A stretch of DNA of 64,000 nucleotides from Kalaharituber pfeilii (lineage: Eukaryota > Ascomycota > Pezizomycetes > Pezizales > Pezizaceae). The DNA lies in the NCBI GenBank assembly GCA_015179045.1, contig WHUZ01000057.1:186001-250000 (forward strand), written 5' to 3'. The notes below the pieces were generated by a model. That model ran no database searches. It was not told the DNA's origin and saw only the letters and a program-made list of their open reading frames with translations. This document shows positions 33,332 to 43,653 of this stretch, in pieces (position 1 is the stretch's first letter; every line of letters begins with the position of its first letter). The translations under genes were made by a program, and so were the position numbers.

Positions 33332-33392
33332 GCCCTGCCATGGCGAACAGCTGCAAGCGGGGTCACGTGATAAAAAAAAAAAAAAAAAAAAA
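33332..33392 (+). mobile_element. Second-family hairpin tail insertion (61 bp)
   Basis: GCCCTGCCATGGCGAACAGC.. CGGGGTCACGTGAT then an A-tail. CCTCACCTAT stands on both sides (33322-33331 and 33393-33402). Only the tail module was inserted. Confidence 0.88.
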
Positions 33393-33574
33393 CCTCACCT
33401 ATCGCTAACACAACTATCACGTTTTACTACCTCGTCCTGGTGCTTAAGTCATATAAAATCGCTTTCATCATGGTAACCTGATTTAAATATCCAATTGATG
33501 TAAGGAAATAATTAAAACGAGAGCTTGGTTTAACTCACCATCTGTATCAGTGGGGAGATAGCTCAGCCTAGATA

Positions 33575-33626
33575 TCGCCGTAGCCTGATAGGCGGTATGC
33601 GAGTAATGAAATAAAAAAAAAAAAAA
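33575..33626 (+). mobile_element. Hairpin-only retroposed tail (52 bp)
   Basis: TCGCCGTAGCCTGATAGGCG..TATGCGAG, AATGAAAT and A-tail. TCAGCCTAGATA duplication at 33563-33574 and 33627-33638. The copied segment starts at the very first paired bases of the hairpin. Confidence 0.92.
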
Positions 33627-33726
33627 TCAGCCTAGATAACTGAGCGTAGATAACTTAACGTAGTCGTGTATTTCGGCAGTGATATCAATTTCTTGGCGTT
33701 GAGTTAGATATGCAAATTACAAGATA

Positions 33727-34581
33727 CTGTGGTTCACCACTTTCCCGGACACCCACTTTCCCGGACACATTTACCACCAAAACTGCGCAACTTTCGCACT
33801 CAATATCTCAACAACCACAACAGCATTTGTGAATGCACTTTGTGTAGCTATTAGACAAAGTGTAATTCTTGCTATCTAGCACCTTTTCTTCATCAAAAAT
33901 TGGGGGTGCAAAGGGATTATGACTTGTCGCATTTACGTTGGAAGGCTTGGCATTTATTTGTATGGGATCTCCATACAAAATGTTCATCAGACTCGAATGT
34001 AGTCCTACTCTTCAACGCTAATTACAATAGCTATGATAGTATATGTCAAGAATCACCTGAAGAGGTATAGTAAGGTGCTGCATTTAGTTTACTTTCATTT
34101 GTTGAATTGTAGAGTTGGTGTACAACTATCTACTTTTGGGCGTTGTTCTCATACAAATGGTTTCTATGGGAAATATGAATATTGTGAATAATTTCACAAC
34201 CACTACAGTTATTACCTAACTACGTTGTTCATAGTTTCCGACTGAGTGATGCTATTGAATGTGAGTGTCTGAGTTTTTTTCATATATTGATTGCAGGTGT
34301 AGCATGCAGAATTCGGGGGTGGTGACATTTGTATGGAGATCCCATACAAATAAATGCCAAGCCTTCCAACAAAAATGCGACAAGCCATAATCCCTTTGCA
34401 ACCACAATTTTTGATGAAGAAAAAGTGCTTGATAGCAAGAATTACACTGTGTGTAATAGCTACACAAAGTGCATTCACAAATGCTGTTGTGGTTGTTGAG
34501 ATATTGAGTGCGAAAGTTGCGCAGTTTTGGTGGTAAATGTGTCCGGGAAAGTGGGGTGTCCGGGAAAGTGGTGAACCACAG
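33727..34581. mobile_element. Palindromic Tc1/mariner-type MITE (855 bp)
   Basis: Ends CTGTGGTTCACCACTTTCCC / GGGAAAGTGGTGAACCACAG, each bordered by TA (33725-33726 and 34582-34583). Arms of about 250 bp are inverted copies; the central 350 bp is unique. Both arms repeat 'CACTTTCCCGGACA' twice near the tip. No transposase is encoded. The CTGT(G/A)G start recalls the pogo-type element at 39869. Confidence 0.88.
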
Positions 34582-34779
34582 TATGCACTATTTAGTTGCG
34601 TTGTCTATTGTTTGTCTGTGGGGTATTTCTTTGAATCTGGAATCTGGCAGAGGGGGTCTGCCAAATGTGAGAATCTGGATGGGGGTTGGATATCTTTCTG
34701 GACGGTCTAACCCTGATAAGCCGATAAAGCTGTGAATCTGCTCCCCCGGGAAGTCATCATGTATACACTGAGATCAATC

Positions 34780-35125
34780 AGATCTCAGGGTGGGATCATT
34801 GACACATGGCGACTCAACGTATACTCAGCATACAATTTTGAATATACCAAATGGTCATCACCTGTATGCTACAAATAAGCCTAGAAAATGTGCGGAGGTT
34901 AATTGAACGTATTCTTCCATGTTCTGACTTCAATTTGAACCCACCTGAACGTCATTTGCATTCATCGTAATTTTGTATTGTGGCCTCCGGAAGGTGCGCA
35001 TTATCCGGTTATGTGCAATATCCCGGTAGCATGCGCGTTATATGAATTCACAAACCATACTATAATTCCGGTCAGAATGAAGTATTGTGTATGTACTTAG
35101 TAACGAGAGTTGCTAGGCAATCAGG
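34780..35125. other. Non-coding, inverted-repeat partner of 9575-9745
   Basis: See the entry at 9261-9980. No gene is recognised. Confidence 0.4.
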
Positions 35126-35129
35126 TCAA

Positions 35130-36992
35130 CGGACACAGGGAGCCCATCTCGGTTCCCACACCATCATGTCCTCCAGCAGCGGGTTTTTACCCGATCCTAC
35201 GTGGATGACATACACGCCGTGATCTCACACACTTCGATGAGGGGCTCAGGATGGCAATAAAAGACCACCAGAGACGCCTCGATGAGGATGCAAAAGGGGA
35301 AGGATTCACTTTGGACACAGTCAAGAGAGAGATGATCATCTTCGGGTCGAGGGGCCGGCCTACAGATTTGCGTGAGTACAGCTGGATTGGGAATTCAAGT
35401 TTGATACCCATTTCCAGGCGAGTCTCAACCTCGGCAAGGCAGTATGGGCAGTGGCGAGCAGGCTAGGGAGACTAGGCCCCTTGTAAAGAAGTCAGAACTA
35501 CAGCATAGCGAGGTTTTAATACATATGAATGTAGTGGGAAAAGGGAATCCTAGAGAAATATAACAAAATTGGTACAAGAGAAATTGACTAAAGAAGTGCA
35601 CGAGGACTTGACTGAATGAAATAAATGAGAAACGGTCTACTGCTCCGCCCAGTCCAATATTTCCACCAATTTGTCTCTGTAGCCAGTTAGCCGACTAGCG
35701 GGGCTCCTGGGAGGGAAGGGCTGAGGTCGTGGAGGTGGAAGATTGGGGAAGGGGATGGGCCAGAATGCAGATGGTGTGGAGAAGCTGAGGAGACGACTGC
35801 CATCTATTGGGTGAGTGTAGGGTATGGAGGAGGAGGTGGCCAGGGGGTGAAGAGCATGTGAGGAACTCTCCGAAGAGGAGGGAAGGGGAGAGAGACAGGC
35901 TAGGGACTCTTATAGAAATGTTGGGGGAGTGAGGGGGGAGGAGGGGGGGTGAGGAGGGGATATGTACATCTAACTTTTTCGTATGTAACTAGCACAACAT
36001 CGCCATAGCCCTTAGGGCGGCAAGCGATTAAATGATATAAAAAAAAAAAAAAAAAAAAAAAAAATTTGTCTCTGTCTCCGTCCTCGCCGCACTAACGACA
36101 TTCCGGACCGTCTGCGGTTCCGATCTTGTGTTTCCATTGACGCAGGCCCTTCCCCCCAAGGATTCCGGAAGCTTGGGGAGAGAGTCACTGTCAATGACGC
36201 CGAGCTTATAGCTATGGCCAACGCCTGGAAGTGGGGGATGAGGAGGTACTTATAATTTCGGATTCCAAGGTGGCGATCGGCAAACTGCAGAAGATCAGGG
36301 ACGAAAGATCGACCCCGGACGGATCCGCTCTAACAGCTAGGAGAGCCTGGGAAGGAGAATAGTCAGACGAGGGCTGGATGTAGCTGTACTATGGGTCAAA
36401 GGACACAACGGGCGGAGAGGCAATGAGCACGCCGACACAGCGGCGAAGATAGGGACCCTCCTACTTTCTTATCAGAGCAAAGTGGTTACGGAGACAGGAA
36501 AGTGCACAGTGGCCAAAGCACGAGACTAGGAAGGAAATAGGTTACGGAACTGAATTACATACTCGGGTGCCGCCCTATGTGCTATGGCGAGGGGCCACTA
36601 CAGAGAGTGGGCGGTGGGGTGCATACGCTAGCAGGCCTGGTGGGGAAGGGACTAATGTCTGGAGACAAAATAGGCCAGGCAGACAGCCCAGAATGCAGGT
36701 GCTGCAGGGAGGGGGAGAAAGATTGACATATATATGGAACAGGTGCAGGTTATGGAGGAACAGGTGCCCAGGTGAGCAACAGAGGATATACAGGCCCCCG
36801 GCGGCAAGAGAAGGAGAGGAGGGGTTGCCATAGTAGAACTGTAGAGATGGATAGAAAGATAAGAGCGCGCGTTTGGATTTCCTTTAGGCCTTCTCATATC
36901 TTATTTTCCTTCTTATTTCCTATGTATTTACTCTCGTCATAGCCCACAGGGCGGCATACAAGTAATGATATTGAAAACAAACCAAAAAAAAG
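35130..36992 (+). mobile_element. Degenerate LINE with nested LINE fragments
   Basis: Remains of ORF2 in broken frames: GSPSRF.. and RSYVDDIHAVISH (35190-35235, the RT active site), TVNDAELIAMA (36186-36220, RNase H), DSPECRCC (36690-36715), then a decayed hairpin (36933-36962) and A-rich tail. It is interrupted at about 35513-36150 by a minus-strand LINE end (RDKLVEILDWAE read from 35680 down), which itself received the 382-bp insertion listed next. A tail-like hairpin without T-tract lies at 36551-36583 (minus). Confidence 0.7.
35681..36062 (+). mobile_element. 5'-truncated LINE (382 bp) nested in another LINE
   Basis: AATTTGTCTCTGT occurs at 35668-35680 and 36063-36075. The insert has a Gly/Glu-coding ORF2 end, 3' UTR, hairpin (ATCGCCATAGCCC..GGGCGGCAAGCGAT) and A-tail. 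Confidence 0.88.
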
Positions 36993-37038
36993 TCCCCCAG
37001 CATTTAGCTCCACGGACGCTAGAATATAAAGCTCCAGT

Positions 37039-38364
37039 TCATATCCGGTTGCGGCGCCCACGGTTAGGCATGAAAGCAAGACAGTTCCTGCACTTCAACT
37101 CCAATGCAGTCAAGCTGCGATATGTCTTTGATCCGTGGCAGTTCTTACATGCATGCTTGACCGATGACGCCGAGTCGGAAGGCGTACGCAACCGCTTGGA
37201 GCATTCATTGAGAGCATCCACTTGGTTGCATAATTTGCAAACAAGGGACGGAATGCCGTAATGGTTGCAGTGGAAACATCGACTGCTTAATTTCACTAAT
37301 AGCTTATTTCTGTTCTTGTCCCTTCGCGAATCCGGTCCGCTCGCTGCCGCGTCTGTCAGCGGAGCTTCAGCCATAATGCAGGTGGGTTCTGGCGCTGGAG
37401 GCACGGCGTAGATCAGTGCTTCAGCTACATCAGGGTGTTCCCGGAGCAATGTGCTGAAAAGTTGATGGTTCCGGAGGTTTTTGAGATCCCATGCAATGAA
37501 AGAGATAAGAAGTCCTAATAGGTCCTCACAATGCCCACCAGTACACTCCTGTCCTCGTTCAATGTTCTTAGTTAGACACGTTGGGTCACGACATGGGAGG
37601 TTCTCAAAACAGATATCTGTGCCTAGGATCACGCTGTCGTTCATTTCTAGTAGCTTCTGGGTGTGAGCATCAGGTAAACTGTGCCGAGTGCGGAGAATTT
37701 CGCTGATTGCCTGGAAGGTGAGTGGCTTTAACTGGACGATGTTGAAACGGTCGGCGAAGCAGTACATGCGACAATGCGGCACGAGGGATGCAGGACTTTC
37801 ATCGTTCCTGTATATAGTGCCCTTTTTTGTCAATATACCTCTGCGGACACCGATTGCATACCACAAATTTCCACTCACGTTTTGTATTTATTGCTATATA
37901 CCCATGCCAAAAACTGTTCGACGGTGTCGGAGTGCACATCGTCGAGGGTGAGAATGCCCTGATGGCCTTCCATCATATCGTTGAAGACATGGGAATAAAG
38001 TTCCGGTGACACAGATGCAAGCAGCTCCTTATGCACAGTAAACGTGACGTGCGCAGGCTGAGGCGTGTCTCCACACTGCGGCCAGCATGTATCTTCTCAC
38101 CACTGCCCACCATAATACTGTCATCCGCATTGCCAGTTATCATCTCACCTGCCTCCGTATCATCATCTTTCCATATCACATGGGAAATTTGACAGTTTGT
38201 GTGGAAGCGCGGAGTTGGAGGAAACGACGACCTGAATGGCTTCGCCTCGGAGAAAGCTGCGGAGATGGTGCTCCGCGGAATTAGCATATTTACAGACAAT
38301 GTGGGCGCCCTCCCAACTGCATGAAATAGATCTAGTTGGCAGTAGCTACATACCTGTGTGACAT
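37039..38364 (-). pseudogene. BTB / zinc-ribbon gene, subfamily A (A2), damaged
   Basis: Same exon plan as gene A1: 11-nt exon ATGTCACACAG (38354-38364), exon 2 (37879-38256) with FLRGEAIQVVVSS and the BTB core FTVHKELLASVSPEL, a phase-2 intron at NKYKT (GTGAGT, 71 bp), and exon 3 (37039-37807). Exon 3 is intact: PHCRMYCFADRFNIVQLK, then CFHCNHYG..CKLC and CKNCHG..CRNC. Exon 2 is broken in the acidic linker: the first frame stops near 38165, the linker is open in another frame, and the BTB core returns to a third. Two indels or a missed intron would explain this. Exon 3 shows no decay, so the damage is recent or the model incomplete. Confidence 0.7.
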
Positions 38365-38539
38365 GGTTCGATGCGATATTGTCTTTGTACTTGCTTGAGA
38401 TGCTGAAATAGATTGCAAATAGGAGTTTGGCGGACGGCTGGCCTGGCTAGGAGGCTCAACTAAACGCCAAGCCTCGGGGGAAACGCCAAGTTGTTTTTTT
38501 TCGTTTGGAGCGGACAGCCTGTCCAAATGGACTTGTTCA

Positions 38540-39060
38540 CTTCGTCAAAAGCGGTGCCCACTCAGGATTTTGACATCACGTAACACCGAGTATTACGGGT
38601 ATCTATTCAAATATGAAAAATTCCGCCGAAAAGGCAGAGCTCGTTCTGTCAAAAAATTTCGAAATCTCTGAATTTTTTTTTTTCTGCTACCATACAAAAT
38701 TTCCACGGAAAGCGTATGTACTTACTAGTACAGACAATATATTTACAAATACTATATATATTAATAACATATAAAGGATATTAAAAATCCTGAAAAAAAA
38801 TAAATAATGAGTATTATATAGTCTAAAAGATAAAATTTCCTTACTATTCTTACGGATAACTGCATTTAGTAGTGGTGGAGAGTTTGCCAAAGGCACCCGG
38901 CGTTTCTCATCGTTGCCCCGCAGAGTACTAGATCCGTCGCTGGCATCTCCACCAGCGGCTCAATTCTAGCCGCGGTTTGTCTAACGACCATAATCTCTCC
39001 TTACTTATATTTTTTTTTTTTTCTGTGTTGTGTGTTTTGCTATCCTCATTCCCTGATCGA
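38540..39060. other. AT-rich flank, nothing recognised
   Basis: Contains T- and A-runs and a stretch of TATATATTAATAAC. I found no gene, hairpin tail or terminal repeat. Confidence 0.4.
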
Positions 39061-39063
39061 ACT

Positions 39064-39399
39064 ATGAATTCAGTGCATGTCATATTCGCAGTTTTATGTA
39101 TTGCAATAATTTCAATCACCTATTTCGTCAGGTATCCATTTCCGAATCCTCACAACAGCGACTCTATAATTCCTTTGTTGGATCGTCTACGTAACATAGG
39201 TAAATGTGGCGACATCAAGTGCCACCGACACGAAATATACAGAGCAGTAAGTAAATCTTTTGTCATTTTACTTTCTGATAGCCACAGCACTGTGCGAATC
39301 GCTATCTGCTTGCGAATTCAGGCTAGCCTTTTCTTCAATGTATTAGTGATAACTTACGGGACCCGTACTTTGAAGGGCTACAAACATCTAGATGTCTAG
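39064..39399 (+). CDS. Small protein with N-terminal membrane/signal segment
   Basis: From ATG 39064: MNSVHVIFAVLCIAIISITY is a signal peptide or anchor, followed by NPHNSDSIIPLLDRLRNIG and CGDIKCHRH. A strong donor (GTAAGT, 39247) and an ATTCAG acceptor (39321) define a 75-bp stretch that is a multiple of three and has no stop, so both spliced (87 aa) and unspliced (111 aa) forms are open. No homologous domain is recognised. Possibly a small secreted protein; chance ORF not excluded. Confidence 0.4.
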   Translation: MNSVHVIFAVLCIAIISITYFVRYPFPNPHNSDSIIPLLDRLRNIGKCGDIKCHRHEIYRAVSKSFVILLSDSHSTVRIAICLRIQASLFFNVLVITYGTRTLKGYKHLDV

Positions 39400-39613
39400 C
39401 ACAATTTTACAAAGATGGGCCCAGCCTCGTTGGAAAGTACATGTGGGGCAATATTGGAGAATGGTGGTAAGAACAGGAAAAGAGCCAAATATCAGGCTTT
39501 TGTGAAGGCAACTTGTGGGAACCCAAAGAAATGACAACGGAGCGGACACCGACATACCGTAGAAATTCTTTACTACGTAAAGCGGGAAGGGCGGAAAATG
39601 ATACGATGAATGT

Positions 39614-39616
<3 letters not shown>

Positions 39617-39651
<35 letters not shown>

Positions 39652-39688
39652 TATCAGCACTCGCATGCCGCCCTCAGGGCTATGGCGA
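39617..39688 (-). mobile_element. Hairpin-only retroposed tail (72 bp)
   Basis: T-tract of about 32 T, ATATATCAGCACTCGCATGC, hairpin loop, GGCTATGGCGA. The GATGAATGTGGA duplication is at 39605-39616 and 39689-39700. Confidence 0.92.
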
Positions 39689-39868
39689 GATGAATGTGGA
39701 GTACAGTGTGTTCCATATGCATAATTCCTCTCTCCGGTCGTTGTGGGGTTGGATCCAGGGATGCAAACAGCGATAAGAAGTTGTTAAAAATAGTGCAAAT
39801 GCGAGACTAGTAATCTGGTCTCCACACGATCGGTTTAGAGCTTGCGCGCATAGAGATTAAGAGTGGTA

Positions 39869-42092
39869 CTGTAGGTGACGCACTAACGAACCAAGACATG
39901 CTAACGAACCAACCAAAAATTGCTTTTTCTGAGAGATCATGAGAGGGGTTAACCAGTGCATTAGAAACCGTAGATGAAGAATAATATAGAATTCTGGCAA
40001 AACTCGGGCTTCACTATCACCAGCAGTCAATCATGGGTAGAATCAAACAACGTCAGAAAGATGATCAGCGAGAATGTAGTATTGCAAAAGCAATACAAGC
40101 CTACCGCCTAGGACAGGAAGAGAGTATTAGAGCTGCTGCAGATAATTATGGGATACCATATCCAAACATTAAGAGCAAGAATTAATGGTGGTGCAAAAAG
40201 TCGAAGAACAAGCGAATGAGGATATACAGCTATTAACACCAGCAGAGGAGAAAGTAATTAAGGAGTGGTGTATACGGTTAGATAATCAGGGATTACCGCT
40301 TCGGGTAGATATGGTACGCGAAATGGCAACGAACAATTCTTCGAGCTCGAGAATGTGACAAAAATCCGGGAAAACATTGGATTTCACGATTTCTAGACCG
40401 AAATCCCGAATTTGACTACTAAGTTCAGTTCCCAAGTCAAAAAACAACGGATTTTATCCTCCTATCCTATGGTTATTAAGGATGCCCTTCGAAAGCTACA
40501 GAAAGTCATTGATGATTACCAACTTTCACCACAATATATCTATAATATGGATGAAAAGGCTTATTGATGGGAAAGTCACCCCGAGTGAAGGTTATTTGTA
40601 GGCGAGGGAGGAAAAGTCCACCTATGATGAAAGACGGAAATCGTGAGATTATTACATTACTAGAAACAGTTGCTGCAGATGGATTTTTACTACCACCCAT
40701 GATTATTTATAAGGGAAAATCACATCAAGATGCATGGTATGAGTATCTGAATGAAAAAGATTCAGATACTGTTTTCGCATATTCAGATAAAGGGTGGACG
40801 AATCAAATCCTGAGTGCAGACTATCTTCGGTTATGTTTTGAACCGCACACCTCTTTCCGAACACTTCCACGTCAATATCGACTTCTTATCGTTGATGGTC
40901 ACAACTCTCACTTTAGTTGGAACTTTCTGCATTATTGTATACAGCATGATATTATTGTATTTTGCCTCCCACCTCATACCACACATCTCTTGCAGCCATT
41001 AGACGTTGGACTATTTGGACCCCTTCAGCATTATTACGCTCGTGGTGTAGAACAGGCTATGCGAACTGGACGTGAAGCTATTAGCAAGAGAAACTTTCTA
41101 CCGTATGTTGGACTAGCCTCAAGGTTGATTTAAATTAGAATCAATAGCTGACACTATATAGCATTCTTCGAGAAGCTCGTCAACTTACTTATACTCCCAA
41201 AAATATCAAGTCAGCATTTGCCAGCAGTGGTATATGGCCAATCAACTATCGAGTAGTCTTAAGCAAGCTTCCGCAGCCTACAAACAGGAGTAACCCACTC
41301 AGAGCTGTGACAGTCCATAGCCCAAAATTTATGCTTTCTAATCCCCGGAAGACTATACCTCCTACCCCATCCAATTCTCGCGCAGTCCGACAAACCACTC
41401 TTTATGCTCTTCATCTTCATAAAGAAAACCCAGCAGCACCAGAAATACCACTTCTAATCCAAAAGCTCAGCTCTGCGGCTGAGCAGTCTCTCACTCATAG
41501 TATTCTGGACAAGGAACGTACTCGTGACTTGGAGATACCATTGGATAGGCGATCCAAGGAAAAAAACAATAAGGGACGAAAGGTTATTACCACTGCAAGA
41601 GCAATCACAGGTGCAGAACTCCTCCGGCTCCGGCTAGCAGGTATTTCTTTAGATAATTCTCCAGTGGTTGATGTGCCGGATTCAGGTGAAACAACCACTA
41701 GGAACTCAGAAGTATTTTTCCACATCTCTTTAATTAATAAATCTCTACTAATTTTAATAGCTACCAGCTTCATCTTCTAAGCCTTCTGAGCCTCGCTCTC
41801 TTGTGGTTGTGTTGAAAATACCCCCTCGCATCGATGGTGCCGAGAAACCTGGGTCCGCATCCGCACCTATCACCAACACAGAGTTAGCCAGCGGTAAGCC
41901 AAGCAGAAAAACAGCGAAGAGGCCGAAAAATAAAAGCAGTGTGGATATAGTTGTAGGAAATTAAGAAGCATAGGTATTTGCATGGGTATAGAGTGGTATT
42001 TATGTAGATAATTGTACGAAAAGTGAACTGGAACCATGCCGATTTTCAGTGGTTAGTAAGCACGTCGTGGTTAGTAAGCCAGTCATCTACAG
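39869..42092 (+). mobile_element. Fot1/pogo-type DNA transposon, complete but decayed
   Basis: Ends CTGTAGGTGACGCACTAACG and the complement ..GTAAGCCAGTCATCTACAG, bordered by TA (39867-39868 and 42093-42094). Each end has two CTAACGAACCA-type repeats. Length 2224 bp. Contains a broken transposase. Confidence 0.88.
40033..41780 (+). pseudogene. Pogo-family transposase with HTH and DDE domains
   Basis: Begins MGRIKQRQKDDQRECSIAKA, a psq-type helix-turn-helix, then LRARINGGAKSRR, a CENP-B-like second helical domain, and YIYNMDEKAY (first catalytic Asp). The longest intact part (40564-41133) has LLIVDGHNSHFSWNFLHYC (second Asp) and FCLPPHTTHLLQPLDVGLFG (third Asp). Later parts include RQLTYTPKNIKSAF and a basic C-terminus. 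At least four shifts or stops (near 40180, 40220, 40340 and 40560, and again near 41130) prevent expression. The family cuts and pastes DNA at TA. Confidence 0.88.
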
Positions 42093-42094
42093 TA

Positions 42095-42580
42095 ATTGCA
42101 CTGCGAAGAGGTGCAATCGCAACGTGGTTCTTGTCGCAGCAAGATGCAGCATATTCAAGACTGACAGGACTGGGGTGTGCGGGTGCTGGTTGGTGATTGC
42201 ATAGTGTCACTACTCATACCTATTTCGTCGAGTTGTATTTAAACCTAGATCAATAGAGTGCCAATGACCACTATTTATGTCTTAGTGTGAGAAGGCTTGG
42301 GTAGGGAGGTGATTGACCAGGTGGCATTACATGAAGGAAGCTTGGCATTGCAGGCCATCTCTGCATCTGTTGGAGTGTTAAGCGTCGCCGCAACGTGCAT
42401 ATAATGTAGCTATTAGCTATATTCAGAAGAAGTGGCTGTCACTTGGCTATTTGGTGACGGGAGTCTCCGGCCACGCTCGAACTGTGCAGAGTGCCTAGAG
42501 TCACAATGCAAGTTGCGATGGCGTCTTTGATACTCCAGGACAGCCTATCATAGTGCTTCTGAAGATTGACGAGTGAGTCG
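42095..42580. other. Intergenic; diverged repeat block
   Basis: The block with GGCATTACATGAAGGA (about 42320-42350) recurs at 43490-43520, suggesting an old local duplication. No gene is recognised. Confidence 0.4.
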
Positions 42581-42592
42581 ATTGCATTGGTT

Positions 42593-42645
42593 TTTTTTGT
42601 TTTTTTCACGTAACCCCGCTTTATCGCTGTTCACTACAGCAGGGA
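42593..42645 (-). mobile_element. Second-family hairpin tail, diverged
   Basis: Impure T-tract, TCACGTAACCCCGC.., then a shortened loop ending CAGGG. An imperfect duplication ATTGCATT(T)GGTT flanks it (about 42581-42592 and 42646-42658). Confidence 0.5.
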
Positions 42646-43367
42646 ATTGCATTTGGTTGGCGACGTGTGCTCACTTGAACCCTAGGCAATCTGCTATTAG
42701 TAGGTTGGTGGCCTGTATACGAGGCTATGATTTTTTTTTTGGGAGGGGCAATTATTTGTTGAAGGGTGTAAAAGTATTCTCGTCATCATGTATGGCGAGT
42801 ATCTACAAGTGGGGTTTTAATTCATAGGCAACTATGACAGCCTGCACCTTGATGTAAAGATAATCAATTACGGGACCAGTGCCATCATACTACCTTACTA
42901 GACATCCAACTCAATTGCACAGTAGTCCTCGCCTCGTATAAACTCTATGGGGAAAAGAATATCATCATCCATGCATTGCTTCATGATGGGAGTCTAGTAG
43001 GTAAAACAAGCATTTGGCGTTTGAGTGTGAGAGAGAGGAAAAGGATATCATGTGATTCTGAGTGCTTAGAGCCTGGGTCTCAGGGATTCGGTCGTCCAGG
43101 GCTTACCCCATCGTGAACAGGCATGACCAGTGTTATGATATCAATTTGCTTAAAAAGAAAAGTGGGGAAAAAAAAATTAGTGCAATCTGGGACTAATAAT
43201 AGAGAGTGCAATATCGCACTCAGAGGCAGTTGCAGTGCATGTTCATTGCAGCAGCACTTAGTATGGGGTAGTACACGGCGGGCGATTGTGGGAGATCGGA
43301 TCGCTCGTAAGTTGGTTGCTAGTGGTTTCCCAGCATCCAATCATTGGCAATCGCCACTATTGGCATC

Positions 43368-43420
43368 CCATAGCCCATAGGGCGGCATGCGATTAATGAA
43401 ATAAAAAAAAAAAAAAAAAA
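43368..43420 (+). mobile_element. Hairpin-only retroposed tail (53 bp)
   Basis: CCATAGCCC-ATA-GGGCGG..GCGATTAATGAAAT and an A-tail of about 18. ACTATTGGCATC duplicated at 43356-43367 and 43421-43432. The copy begins inside the hairpin, losing the 5' half of the outer stem. Confidence 0.93.
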
Positions 43421-43653
43421 ACTATTGGCATCTGAAAAGATGGCGAGTTCACGGGCAGGGCGGCGCGATGATTGCTGTCCAAATGCAGCTGGCATTACAT
43501 GAAGGAGGCTTGGTAACGCAGGCAGTCTGCATAATGCTTATGAAGATTTACAATTGACTCCAAGTACAGTTTCGCGCAAAAATAGGCTCGTGAAATGCGG
43601 GGTTTCCGACCAATGAGCGGTCCGTGGAGTTATATACCTAAAATTCAATATGG

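Larger units (their letters stand above)
33139..34757. mobile_element. ATGACTTCCCG TIR element, copy 1 (composite)
   Basis: Ends ATGACTTCCCGTGG (33139) and CCCGGGAAGTCAT (34757), with a further shared CAGATTC.CAG block inside both ends. Three insertions lie within: 33332-33392, 33575-33626 and 33727-34581. Removing them with their target duplications leaves about 627 bp, close to the 636 bp of the uninterrupted copy at 51918-52553. Confidence 0.75.
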
